Shown here piece after piece: positions 10,461 to 19,234 of a DNA stretch of 57,712 bases. The DNA comes from Halococcus thailandensis JCM 13552 (GTDB lineage Archaea; Halobacteriota; Halobacteria; Halobacteriales; Halococcaceae), in NCBI RefSeq assembly GCF_000336715.1, contig NZ_AOMF01000159.1, positions 34,851 through 92,562 of the forward strand, read 5' to 3'. The translations under genes were made by a program, and so were the position numbers. Below the pieces are notes generated by a model. That model was not told the origin of the DNA, searched no databases, and was given only the letters and a program-made list of their open reading frames with translations. Numbering within the stretch: position 1 is the stretch's first letter; each line of letters opens with the position of its first letter.

Positions 10461-12047
10461 GTGACCGAACGGATGGATGGCGAGGACGAGGTTCGTGTGC
10501 TCTTCGTCGACGACGAGCACCACATCGTCGAGCTGGCGGCGACGGCGCTCGAACGCGCGGGCGAGGGGTTCGTCGTCCACACCGAGACGAGCGGCGCGGC
10601 GGCGCTGTCGCATCTCGACGACGCCCATGTCGATTGCGTCGTCAGCGACTACCGGATGCCGGGAATGGACGGACTCGCGCTGCTCGAACGGGTTCGCGAG
10701 GAGCACCCTGATCTCCCGTTCGTTCTCTCGACGGGCAAGGGGAGCGAGGACGTGGCGAGCGAGGCCATCACGGCCGGCGTCACCGACTACCTCCAGAAGG
10801 GTGGCGGGCTCGATCAGTACACGGTGCTCGCCAACCGGATCGAGAACGCGGTCGCCCAGCGCCGTGCCGAGCGCCGCCTCGAAAGCCAGCGCGACGAACT
10901 GGCGACGCTCGATCGTATCAACGTCGTCATCCAGGACATCGTTCGGGGGCTGGTCGCGGCGGCGACGCGCGAGGAGATCGCGGCCACGGTCTGTGAGCGC
11001 ATCGCGGCCGCCGAACTGTACGAGTTCGCGTGGATCGCCGAGCGCGACGCCGGCGGCGAGTTCACCGTCCGGACCGGTGCCGGCGTCGACACCGATACCG
11101 TCGAGATCGCGGCCACGGACGGCGGTACGGCGCGGCTACCTGCCGAACTGCCCGAGACGGACGTCGTGGAAGTCTTCGAGGACGGGACGGGCCCGTGGCA
11201 GATCGATGGCGAGCCGCCGGGCCCGGTGGCGGCCGTCCCGCTGTCGTACAACGAGGTTGTCTACGGCGTGCTCGTGGTCGCGGCGACGCGGGCCGACGCC
11301 TTCTCGAAGCGCGAGCGCGCCGGTTTCGCCGTTCTCGGTGAGGTGGCTGGGTTTGCCATCGATGCTGCACAGAACACGAAACTGCTGCTGTCGGACACGG
11401 CGCTCGTGCTCGAACTCCGTGTCGTCGACGAGGCGGCGTTCCCGACGACGCTGACGCGCCGCCTCGACTGCCGGTATCTCGTCGACGGAGTGGTTCCAGC
11501 CGCCGACGGGGCCGTCCTCCAGTACGTCACCGTCGAGGGTACCGACCCCGATCGCGTGCGCGAACTCGCCCAAGAATCGTCGGTCGTCGAGGACTGCCGC
11601 CTCGTCAGCAGCCACGACGAGGGTGGCGTCTTCGAGATCGCGACGCGGGAGTCGCCGGTCAACAGCATCGTCGACGCCGGCGGCACGATCGACGAGTGGC
11701 TCGTCGAGAACGGTGACGGGACGATGGTCGTCGCGGTCGCCCCCGAGACCGACGTGCGGACGATGGTCGCCGCGTTCGAGCGCGCCCACCCTGGATCGGA
11801 ACTGCTCTCGAAACACACCGTCGATCGGTCGGACGACGCGACCGCTCGGCAGGCGGTCGACGAACGACTCACCGACAAACAGCGGGCGGCGCTGCGGGCG
11901 GCGTATTTCGCGGGCTACTACGAGTGGCCGCGGCGGTCGACGGCCGAAGAGATCGCGGACTCGATGGGCGTCTCCTCACCGACGCTGCACAACCACCTCC
12001 GGAAGGCCCAGCAGCAGCTGCTCGTCGCCTTCCTCGGCGAGGAGTAG
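10461..12047 (+). CDS. Response regulator with GAF and bacterio-opsin-activator HTH_10 output
   Basis: The product has 528 residues. The receiver (about 1-130) has FVDDEH and acceptor D63 in VSDYRMPGMDG. A GAF-like domain (about 150-310), a bacterio-opsin activator (BAT-type) region and a C-terminal HTH_10 from about 475 follow; the last begins LTDKQRAALRAAYFAGYYEW and carries AEEIADSMGVSSPTLHNHLR. Such proteins activate or repress transcription in haloarchaea; targets are not visible. Its receiver resembles that of the upstream kinase over its whole length, suggesting a duplicated cognate pair. The start at GTG 10461 fits the box A; ATG 10473 is the alternative. Confidence 0.88.
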   Translation: MTERMDGEDEVRVLFVDDEHHIVELAATALERAGEGFVVHTETSGAAALSHLDDAHVDCVVSDYRMPGMDGLALLERVREEHPDLPFVLSTGKGSEDVASEAITAGVTDYLQKGGGLDQYTVLANRIENAVAQRRAERRLESQRDELATLDRINVVIQDIVRGLVAAATREEIAATVCERIAAAELYEFAWIAERDAGGEFTVRTGAGVDTDTVEIAATDGGTARLPAELPETDVVEVFEDGTGPWQIDGEPPGPVAAVPLSYNEVVYGVLVVAATRADAFSKRERAGFAVLGEVAGFAIDAAQNTKLLLSDTALVLELRVVDEAAFPTTLTRRLDCRYLVDGVVPAADGAVLQYVTVEGTDPDRVRELAQESSVVEDCRLVSSHDEGGVFEIATRESPVNSIVDAGGTIDEWLVENGDGTMVVAVAPETDVRTMVAAFERAHPGSELLSKHTVDRSDDATARQAVDERLTDKQRAALRAAYFAGYYEWPRRSTAEEIADSMGVSSPTLHNHLRKAQQQLLVAFLGEE

Positions 12048-12086
12048 CGACGGAACGCTTTTGTCCTATGGCGCTGGGGTCGCTGT

Positions 12087-12575
12087 ATGGACATCCGCGC
12101 GGAACTGCTCTCCTTGCTCCGTGAGAACGCGCGCTACACGACCGTCGATCTCGCGCGCATGCTCGGAACCGACGAGAGCGAGGTCGCAGAGCAGATCGAG
12201 ACCCTCGAAGCCGAGGGCGTTCTCAAGGGCTATCAGGCGGTCATCGACTGGCGACGAACGGACGAGGAACCGGTGCGCGCGCTGGTCGAGTGTAACGTCA
12301 CGCTCGATCGCGAGACGGGCTACGACGACATCGCCGCACGACTCGTCGGTTTTCCGGAGATCCAGTCGCTCAGACTCGTGAGCGGCGAATACGACTTCTC
12401 GCTGACCGTGGAAGCGGATTCGATGGGTGAGGTCTCCCGGTTCGTCTCCGAGAAGGTCGCCCCCGTCCCCGAGATCACCCAGACCGTGACCCACTACCTG
12501 ATGGAGTCGTACAAGGAGCGCGGCATCGAGTTCGATGGTGACGGGGACGACGATCGGCTCTCGGTCTCGCCATGA
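12087..12575 (+). CDS. Lrp/AsnC family transcriptional regulator
   Basis: The 162-residue protein has an N-terminal HTH (LLRENARYTTVDLARMLG, with a second helix beginning at TDESEVAEQIETLE) and a C-terminal RAM/ligand domain with beta-strand VSGEYDFSLTVEADS. Lrp proteins sense amino acids and regulate metabolism. The stop overlaps the start of the aminotransferase by 4 nt (ATGA), so the two are co-translated and the regulator probably responds to an amino acid related to that enzyme. An A/T-rich stretch (GCTTTTGTCC) lies about 25 nt upstream. Confidence 0.93.
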   Translation: MDIRAELLSLLRENARYTTVDLARMLGTDESEVAEQIETLEAEGVLKGYQAVIDWRRTDEEPVRALVECNVTLDRETGYDDIAARLVGFPEIQSLRLVSGEYDFSLTVEADSMGEVSRFVSEKVAPVPEITQTVTHYLMESYKERGIEFDGDGDDDRLSVSP

Positions 12576-13711
12576 AGATCTCCGAGCGCGTCGAGCGCGT
12601 CCCACCCTCCGGCATCCGGCGGTTTTTCGAACTCACCGAGGAGATGGACGACGTGATCTCGCTCGGCGTCGGCGAACCCGATTTCACCGCACCGTGGAGT
12701 GCGCGCGAGGCGGCCATCGACTCGCTCGAACGGGGCCGGACCTCCTACACCGCCAACCGTGGGATGGCGGCGCTCAGGGAGGCCATCGCCGAGCGCTCGC
12801 GCGAGCGCTACGATCTCGACTACGATCCCGACGAGGAGGTGCTCGTGACCGCCGGCGCGAGCGAGGCCATCGACGTCGCCTTCCGTGCGTTCGTCGATCC
12901 CGGCGACCGGGTGGCGGTCGCCCAGCCGTCGTACGTCTCGTACGTTCCAGGTGTGACCTTCGCCGGTGGCGAGCCCGTGCCGATCCCCACGAGGGAGGCG
13001 GACGATTTCGAACTCACTGCTGAGGCACTCCGCGAACACGGGGCCGCCGACGCCGAGGCGCTCGTCTTCTGCTATCCGAACAACCCGACGGGCGCGACGA
13101 TGAGCGAAGGCGATCTCGAACCGATCGCCGCCTTCGCCCGCGAACACGACCTAACTGTGCTCGCCGACGAGATCTACGCCGACCTCACGTACGAGGGCGA
13201 CCACGCGTCGATCGCGACCCTCCCGGGTATGCGCGAGCGCACGGTCGTGTTCAACGGTTTCTCGAAGGCCTACGCGATGACCGGCCTCCGGCTCGGCTAC
13301 GCGCTCGCCCCGCCAGAGGCGATCACGGCGATGAACCGTGTCCACCAGTATTCGATGCTGTCGGCCCCCACGACGGCACAGCACGCCGCCATCGATGCCC
13401 TCGACAACTGCGAGGCACAGGTGAGAGAGATGCGAAGCCAGTACGATCGCCGCCGTCGGTTCGTGCTCTCACGATTCGACGAGATGGGGATCGACTGTTT
13501 CACGGCCAAGGGCGCGTTCTACGTCTTCCCCGAGAGTCCCTGGGAGGACGCCGAGGCGTTCGCCGAGGCGCTGCTCGACGCCGAGGGTGTGGCGGTCGTT
13601 CCCGGCGACGTCTTCGGCGCTGGCGGCGAGGGCCACCTCCGCGTCTCGTACGCGACAGGGATGAACGAACTGCGCGAGGCGATGGATCGGATCGAGCGGT
13701 TTCTCGACTGA
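12572..13711 (+). CDS. Pyridoxal-phosphate aminotransferase, class I/II (aspartate-aminotransferase-like)
   Basis: A 379-residue fold-type I aminotransferase. The PLP lysine is K232 in FNGFSKAYAMTGLRLGY; CYPNNPTGA and the DEIYADL aspartate are in place, and the C-terminal substrate arginine lies in GHLRVSYA. Substrate is not predictable beyond an aspartate- or aromatic-type amino acid. Translation is coupled to the Lrp regulator upstream. A paralogue sits at 51.5-52.6 kb. Convergent with the PiT transporter. Confidence 0.93.
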   Translation: MKISERVERVPPSGIRRFFELTEEMDDVISLGVGEPDFTAPWSAREAAIDSLERGRTSYTANRGMAALREAIAERSRERYDLDYDPDEEVLVTAGASEAIDVAFRAFVDPGDRVAVAQPSYVSYVPGVTFAGGEPVPIPTREADDFELTAEALREHGAADAEALVFCYPNNPTGATMSEGDLEPIAAFAREHDLTVLADEIYADLTYEGDHASIATLPGMRERTVVFNGFSKAYAMTGLRLGYALAPPEAITAMNRVHQYSMLSAPTTAQHAAIDALDNCEAQVREMRSQYDRRRRFVLSRFDEMGIDCFTAKGAFYVFPESPWEDAEAFAEALLDAEGVAVVPGDVFGAGGEGHLRVSYATGMNELREAMDRIERFLD

Positions 13712-13735
13712 ATCTGTGGCGACGGGCGACCGAAT

Positions 13736-14977
13736 TCAGCCGCCATAGACGGGGAATAGCTGAAAGAGCAGGAAGGAGGCGATCGCCGACAGCGAGGGCG
13801 TGAGGATCCAGAGCATCACGACCCGCCCCGTGGCCGAGGGATCGAAGAGGTCCTTGGAGGTGAGTTCGGTCGGCTCCTCGTCGCCGATCGGGCGGACGCG
13901 CTCGCCTGCTCTCGGGCCGTCGGCGGTGCCGGTGTTGGCCGTTCGCTCGGGCGTCTCGGCGGCGAGCGCCCCCGTCGAGAGCGTCGCGCTCTCCTCGCCC
14001 TGGATGGCTGCCGACGCGGCGTCGGCGATCGTCGTCGTCCGGGTCGCACGCCCCCAGCCGAGCCCGACGATGCACATCGTCGCGCTGACAGCCAGACTCG
14101 CCGGGATGCCGAGCTGTGAGAGCACCGAGATGATCGAGGCGCTCACGCTGGCGACGATGAGCGAGGCCAGGAGCGGCAGGTCGGTGAGATCGTTACCGAT
14201 CGTGTCGAGCGTGCGCCGGGCGATCGTGAACGCGCCGACGCCGATGGCACCGACGGCGAGCAGGACGCCCTGACCGGTCGTGATCGAACCGTTGCCGACC
14301 AGCGGTGCGACCGCGTTGGCGACGTTCGACGCGCCCGCGGAGAAGGCCATGTAGCAGCTGATGGCGAGGACGACGGCGCTCCAGAACACCTCCTTCGGTC
14401 GGGTCGTCTCGGCGAGGCGCGGGAGCGGAACGATCCCCGACCGATCGATCTCGAACAGGGCGTTGTCCGACCGGTCGAGGGCGAACCACGCGTCGAGATA
14501 GGGGTAGAGATACCGGCCGATGACCGCACAGAGCCAGAAGGCGATCACGGGAGCGACGAGCCACCACGAGACGATACGCCCCATCACCTCCCAGTCGAGG
14601 GTGCCGCTCGCGAGTCCCAGCCCCGCGATCGCGCCGACGGCAGTCATCGAAGTCGAGGCCGGGACGCCGAAGAGGTTGGAGATAAGGAGTGCGAGCCCGA
14701 CGAAGAAGAGTACGCCAACGCTGGCCGCGAGCGTGAACTGGCTCGACGGGACGATATCACCGCCCATCGTCTCGACGACGTTGCGCCCGACCGTCCAGCC
14801 GCCGATGAGCGCGAACAGCGTGAACAGCCCGGCCGCACCCGTCTTCGAGACGAGACGGCTGCCGACCGCCGGGCCGAACGCCACACCCGTCGAGGAACCA
14901 CCGATGTTGAAGCCGACGAAGACCGCGACCGCGAGACCGACCAGCAAGAGGAGCGAGACCACCATACATTGAACCAT
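13736..14977 (-). CDS. PiT-family inorganic phosphate transporter
   Basis: A 413-residue membrane protein with the two-fold PiT repeat: GFNIGGSSTGVAFGP in the first half and AFSAGASNVANAVAPLVG in the second, corresponding to the GANDVANA-type signatures, plus GVPASTSMTAVGAI and GIPASLAVSATMCIVG. A long hydrophilic acidic loop (TRTTTIADAAS through KDLFDPSA) precedes the last helices. It imports phosphate using a cation gradient. Two ATGs lie in frame (14977 and 14965); the second, starting MVVSLLLLVG, would begin directly at the first helix. No PhoU-like partner is adjacent. Confidence 0.9.
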   Translation of the reverse strand: MVQCMVVSLLLLVGLAVAVFVGFNIGGSSTGVAFGPAVGSRLVSKTGAAGLFTLFALIGGWTVGRNVVETMGGDIVPSSQFTLAASVGVLFFVGLALLISNLFGVPASTSMTAVGAIAGLGLASGTLDWEVMGRIVSWWLVAPVIAFWLCAVIGRYLYPYLDAWFALDRSDNALFEIDRSGIVPLPRLAETTRPKEVFWSAVVLAISCYMAFSAGASNVANAVAPLVGNGSITTGQGVLLAVGAIGVGAFTIARRTLDTIGNDLTDLPLLASLIVASVSASIISVLSQLGIPASLAVSATMCIVGLGWGRATRTTTIADAASAAIQGEESATLSTGALAAETPERTANTGTADGPRAGERVRPIGDEEPTELTSKDLFDPSATGRVVMLWILTPSLSAIASFLLFQLFPVYGG

Positions 14978-15109
14978 TCGACCACGCTATGTAGTTCTTT
15001 CTTATTCACCCATGGCCTTTTGATAACTTATCGGTAGGATCGAAAGACAGTCATCGTTCGATGAGCGTGTGCGAGGGTTTTTGTGCGATACCGCGACCAC
15101 CGATTCCCA

Positions 15110-17230
15110 ATGTCGGATCGTGGTGCGGATGGTAGTACGGACGACGACGGCACGGGCGACGACGTGCGCGGCCGTCTCGCGGACGCGATCGACACCGCGA
15201 CCGCCCTCGCGGGTGTCGTCGACGATCGGACCGTCGCGACGGGCCCCGACGACGAGGACGAATTCTTCACCGGAGCCGACGGACGGACGACGATCGCGAA
15301 CCGCTACGATCTCGAAAAGACCGTCTCGACCGAGCGCAAACGACACTTCCGCGAGGTGACGCGCTACTGGGTCAACGAACCCTACGCGTTCGTCGTCATC
15401 TTCCACTCGACACGCGAAAACGAGGGGAAATACTATCTCGTCGAACCACATCTCACCCCCATCGAGACGGAGCTCAAGGAGTTCCTCACCGGGAAGCTGA
15501 AGACCGCGATCACGTATTCGGGCGAGGACAGCGCCGTCGGGGACGACGACGACGCCGAACGCGCGGACGTCATCGAAGCCGTGACCGGTCGCTTGCTCGA
15601 CAGATACGACCTCTACGACGGTTCCATCGCGGGCGCGGGGCGTTCGGGACTGGTCTCGAAACTGAAGGGGTTGTTCGGTGACGACCCGGACGATTCGTCG
15701 ACCGAACGGGGCGTTTCGGGGATCGCCGCCCGGCCGGAGCCGGCGGTGGTCGACGAGGACGCGAAATCGCTCACCGAGTATCAGGTCGAGAAGCTGCTCT
15801 ACTATCTCAAACGCGATTTCATCGGCTACGAGCGCATCGACGGCATCAAACACGACGTCAACGTCGAGGATATCTCGTGTGATGGCTACGACTCGCCCGT
15901 CTTCGTCTATCACGCCGATCGCGAGCAGCTCATCACCAACGTCCGCCACGGCGAACAGGACCTCGACGACTTCGTCGTGAAGCTCGCCCAGCGCTCGGGC
16001 AAGGGGATCTCGAAACGCCAGCCACAGGTCGACGCCACGCTGCCGGACGGCTCGCGCGCCCAGCTCACGCTCGGCTACGAGGTCTCGGATCACGGCACGA
16101 ACTACACCATTCGCCAGTTCAAGGACGTTCCCTTTACTCCTGTCGACCTTATCAACTGGCATACGTTCTCGCTCGAAGAGATGGCCTACATCTGGCTCTG
16201 CATCGAGAACAACAAGTCGATGCTCTTCGCCGGCGGCACGGCGTCGGGCAAGACGACGAGTCTGAACGCCGTCTCGCTGTTCATCCCGAGCAAGGCGAAG
16301 ATCGTCTCGATCGAGGACACCAGAGAGCTCGAAATCCCCCAGCGTAACTGGGTCGCCTCGACGACACGGCCCTCGTTCACGGGCGATGAGGCCGGCGATA
16401 TCGACGAGTTCAAACTCCTTGAGGCGGCGCTGCGCCAGCGGCCCGAATACATCGTGATGGGCGAGATCCGTGGCGAGGAGGGGCGGACGCTGTTCCAGGT
16501 GATGAGCACGGGCCATACGTCGCTCACGACCTTCCACGCCGACAACGTCGGCGAGGTCATCAAGCGGTTCACGACCGATCCGATCAACGTATCCAAGACG
16601 ATGTTCACGGCGCTCGATCTCGTGAGCATCCAGACCGCGACGCGCGTGCAGGGGCAGAAGGTCCGCCGGAACAAGGCGCTCACCGAGATCAACTACTACG
16701 ACGCCGAGAACGACGAGATCAACGTCCAAGACGTCTATCAGTGGCAGGCCGAGACCGACGACTACCTGAAACTCGGCACGTCGAACACGCTCGAGTCGAT
16801 CAAGTTCGATCGCGGCTGGAGCCAGGAGCGCCTCTCCGAGGAACTGTTCCAACGGAAGGTAGTGCTCGCCTATCTCGTCGATCGCGGTCTCAACACGTAC
16901 ACGCAGGCCGCGGCCACGCTGCAGGCGTTCATCAACGATCCGGACGCGATCCTGACGCTCATCGCCAACGATCGTCTGGAGGCGAGTCTCGACGATCTCC
17001 GGGGGATGGAGAGCGTCCACATCGACACCGATCCGGCGATGGAGGCGATGGTGCCGCGACCGGATCCGAGCGAGGAGTTGCGCGAGCACACCGCGGCGAT
17101 CCTCGACGAGGCCGACGAGCGGCTGTTCGACGAGTACGCCGGCCACGAAACGCCGGATCTTGCTTCCGCCATCGCCGACGGTGGGCGAGCCGACGGATCG
17201 GCGACGACCGATACCGAGGACGCGAAATGA
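15110..17230 (+). CDS. pilB: Type IV pilus assembly ATPase (PilB/FlaI-like, GspE superfamily)
   Basis: The 706-residue secretion ATPase has a Walker A (G375-T383, GGTASGKTT, K381), an Asp box (IEDTRELEIPQRNW), Walker B/Glu region (YIVMGEIRGEEG) and His box (TGHTSLTTFHADN). The acidic N-terminal extension of about 130 residues is normal for haloarchaeal PilB. It powers pilus subunit assembly at the cytoplasmic membrane. The stop overlaps the start of the PilC-like gene (ATGA). The start at 15110 (MSDRGADG) is preferred over GTG 15083 because an A/T-rich box lies about 27 nt upstream. Which numbered pilus system it belongs to cannot be told here. Confidence 0.92.
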   Translation: MSDRGADGSTDDDGTGDDVRGRLADAIDTATALAGVVDDRTVATGPDDEDEFFTGADGRTTIANRYDLEKTVSTERKRHFREVTRYWVNEPYAFVVIFHSTRENEGKYYLVEPHLTPIETELKEFLTGKLKTAITYSGEDSAVGDDDDAERADVIEAVTGRLLDRYDLYDGSIAGAGRSGLVSKLKGLFGDDPDDSSTERGVSGIAARPEPAVVDEDAKSLTEYQVEKLLYYLKRDFIGYERIDGIKHDVNVEDISCDGYDSPVFVYHADREQLITNVRHGEQDLDDFVVKLAQRSGKGISKRQPQVDATLPDGSRAQLTLGYEVSDHGTNYTIRQFKDVPFTPVDLINWHTFSLEEMAYIWLCIENNKSMLFAGGTASGKTTSLNAVSLFIPSKAKIVSIEDTRELEIPQRNWVASTTRPSFTGDEAGDIDEFKLLEAALRQRPEYIVMGEIRGEEGRTLFQVMSTGHTSLTTFHADNVGEVIKRFTTDPINVSKTMFTALDLVSIQTATRVQGQKVRRNKALTEINYYDAENDEINVQDVYQWQAETDDYLKLGTSNTLESIKFDRGWSQERLSEELFQRKVVLAYLVDRGLNTYTQAAATLQAFINDPDAILTLIANDRLEASLDDLRGMESVHIDTDPAMEAMVPRPDPSEELREHTAAILDEADERLFDEYAGHETPDLASAIADGGRADGSATTDTEDAK

Positions 17231-19233
17231 GCTACGGCACCGACGGCTACGGCGGGCGTACGCGGACGCTCGGCGATCGGTTCTACCCGCTGTATCGGTA
17301 TCTGTTCGACGAGGACGGCGATTTCGTCGACGACGTGCAGCGGAAGCTGGCCGCGGCGCGCATGGCCGATACGGTCGAGATGTATCTCTCGCGGGCGCTC
17401 GCGATCGGCGTCATCGCCGGTGGGCTGCTCTGGCTGTTCGCCTCGCTCTCGGGCTACGCGGTCGTCGAGCTGTTCGTGACGGAGGTGCCGAAACTCACCG
17501 ATCTCCGGGTGCTTCACGGGCCGGCGCTCGCCGTCTTCGAGGCGGTGAAACTCCCGCTGCTCGTCCTGCTCTCGGGGCTGGTCTGTGGGCTGGTTGGGTT
17601 CGTCGCCGGGTTCGGCACGCTCGTCGCCGTACCCTACGTCCGGGCGAACTCACGCAAACGCGAGATCAACATGCTGCTCGCCGATTCGGTCTCGTTCATG
17701 TACGCGCTGTCGATCGGCGGGCTGAATCAGCTCGAAATCTTCGAGGCGATGGCCGAGGCCGACGACACCTACGGCGCGGTCGCCGCGGAGTTCGAGAGCA
17801 TCCATCTGGAGACCGAATACTTCGACACCGACTACCGCACCGCCATCAGAAAGCAGGCGCTCCGGACGCCGAGCGAGGAGCTGAGTCAGTTTCTGACCGA
17901 TATGCTCTCGATCATCGACTCCGGCGGCGACATGACCGACTTCCTGAACGACAAGAAGGACAAACATCTCCGCACCACCAAACAGGAGCAGTCGCTCGTC
18001 CTCGAAACGCTCGAACTGTTCGGCGAGATGTACATCACCCTCTCGGTGTTTCCGCTCCTCCTTATTATCATTCTCGTCGTGATGAGCATGATCGGCGGTT
18101 CGCAGACGCTACTGCTCTACGTGACCGTCTACGGGCTGATCCCGCTCATCGGGATCGGGTTCACCGTCATGGTGTCGACGGTCAAACAGGACGAGATAGG
18201 AGACGGCTATCTCCATCCCGAGGGAGACGACGAGGATGGGGCGACGACGGGTATCGAGCGCATCAGCGATCTCGGACTCGTCGAACGCTACACCGATTCG
18301 TACGGCGTCTTCGAGCGTATCGAGAGTCGCGAGGGGACCCATCGGACGGCGACGCTGCTCGCCAACCCGCACCATTTCTTCCGCGATCATCCGCTGGCCG
18401 TACTCGCACTCACGCTGCCGGCTTCGATCGTGCTGGTCGCCTTCGCAGTCGTGTCGGGGCGTGCGCCGACCTCGATCGACGGGTTCGTTCAGCACTCCAT
18501 CGTCGGCACCTTCCTCTGGGTGTACGTCCCGCTGTACGTGAACTGTCTGCCGGTGGCGGTGTTCTACGAGTGGAACGTCCGCACTCGCCGACATATCACG
18601 GGTAAGCTCTCGGAGAACCTTCGGAAACTGTCGAGCGCGAATAGCACGGGGCTCACGCTGCTGGAATCGCTAAATCTCGTCGCCGATACCTCCTCCGGTC
18701 GGCTCGCAGAGGAGTTTCACACGATGTATGCGAAGGTGAACTACGGGACGAACCTGACGACGGCGCTGGTCGAGTTCAACAACAAGTACCACATTCCACG
18801 GCTCTCGCGCACGGTGAACGTCGTCAGCAAGGCCCAGGAGGCGTCGAGTCAGATAACGGAAGTGCTTTCGACGGCGGCGCGGGCGAGCGAAAACCAGGAC
18901 GAGATCGAGCGCGAGCAGCGTTCGCAGGCCCGAATGCAGATCGTCATCATCGTGATGACGTTTTTCACGCTGTTGGCGGTGATGGCGATCTTGAAGACGA
19001 ACTTCCTCGACACGCTGGCGGGGCTCGACACGAGCGGTGCGGGTGGCCAGGCTGGTCTCGGGGCCAATATCGACGTGGAGCTGATGGGGATGCTGTTCTT
19101 CCACGCGGTGACGATCCAGGGGATCATGTCCGGGTTCATCGCGGGCTACATCCGCAGCGGCGACTTGCTCACGGGCGCGAAGTTCGCCGTCGTGTTGCCG
19201 ACGTTCGCGCTCGCCATCTTCGCGGTGATATAA
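17227..19233 (+). CDS. pilC: Type IV pilus membrane platform protein (PilC/TadC, GspF family)
   Basis: A 668-residue polytopic protein with two T2SSF cytoplasmic domains (first about residues 140-270, containing LLADSVSFMYALSIGGLNQLE; second about 455-580, containing LRKLSSANSTGLTLLESLNL), each followed by paired membrane helices. It anchors the PilB ATPase in the membrane. Overlaps pilB by 4 nt and is followed after 1 nt by the pilin-like gene, so the three form one transcript. Confidence 0.92.
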   Translation: MSYGTDGYGGRTRTLGDRFYPLYRYLFDEDGDFVDDVQRKLAAARMADTVEMYLSRALAIGVIAGGLLWLFASLSGYAVVELFVTEVPKLTDLRVLHGPALAVFEAVKLPLLVLLSGLVCGLVGFVAGFGTLVAVPYVRANSRKREINMLLADSVSFMYALSIGGLNQLEIFEAMAEADDTYGAVAAEFESIHLETEYFDTDYRTAIRKQALRTPSEELSQFLTDMLSIIDSGGDMTDFLNDKKDKHLRTTKQEQSLVLETLELFGEMYITLSVFPLLLIIILVVMSMIGGSQTLLLYVTVYGLIPLIGIGFTVMVSTVKQDEIGDGYLHPEGDDEDGATTGIERISDLGLVERYTDSYGVFERIESREGTHRTATLLANPHHFFRDHPLAVLALTLPASIVLVAFAVVSGRAPTSIDGFVQHSIVGTFLWVYVPLYVNCLPVAVFYEWNVRTRRHITGKLSENLRKLSSANSTGLTLLESLNLVADTSSGRLAEEFHTMYAKVNYGTNLTTALVEFNNKYHIPRLSRTVNVVSKAQEASSQITEVLSTAARASENQDEIEREQRSQARMQIVIIVMTFFTLLAVMAILKTNFLDTLAGLDTSGAGGQAGLGANIDVELMGMLFFHAVTIQGIMSGFIAGYIRSGDLLTGAKFAVVLPTFALAIFAVI

Positions 19234-19234
19234 C

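Noticed and set aside
15002-17146. 714-residue minus-strand ORF opposite pilB
   Set aside because: pilB has all secretion-ATPase motifs; the antisense frame has none.
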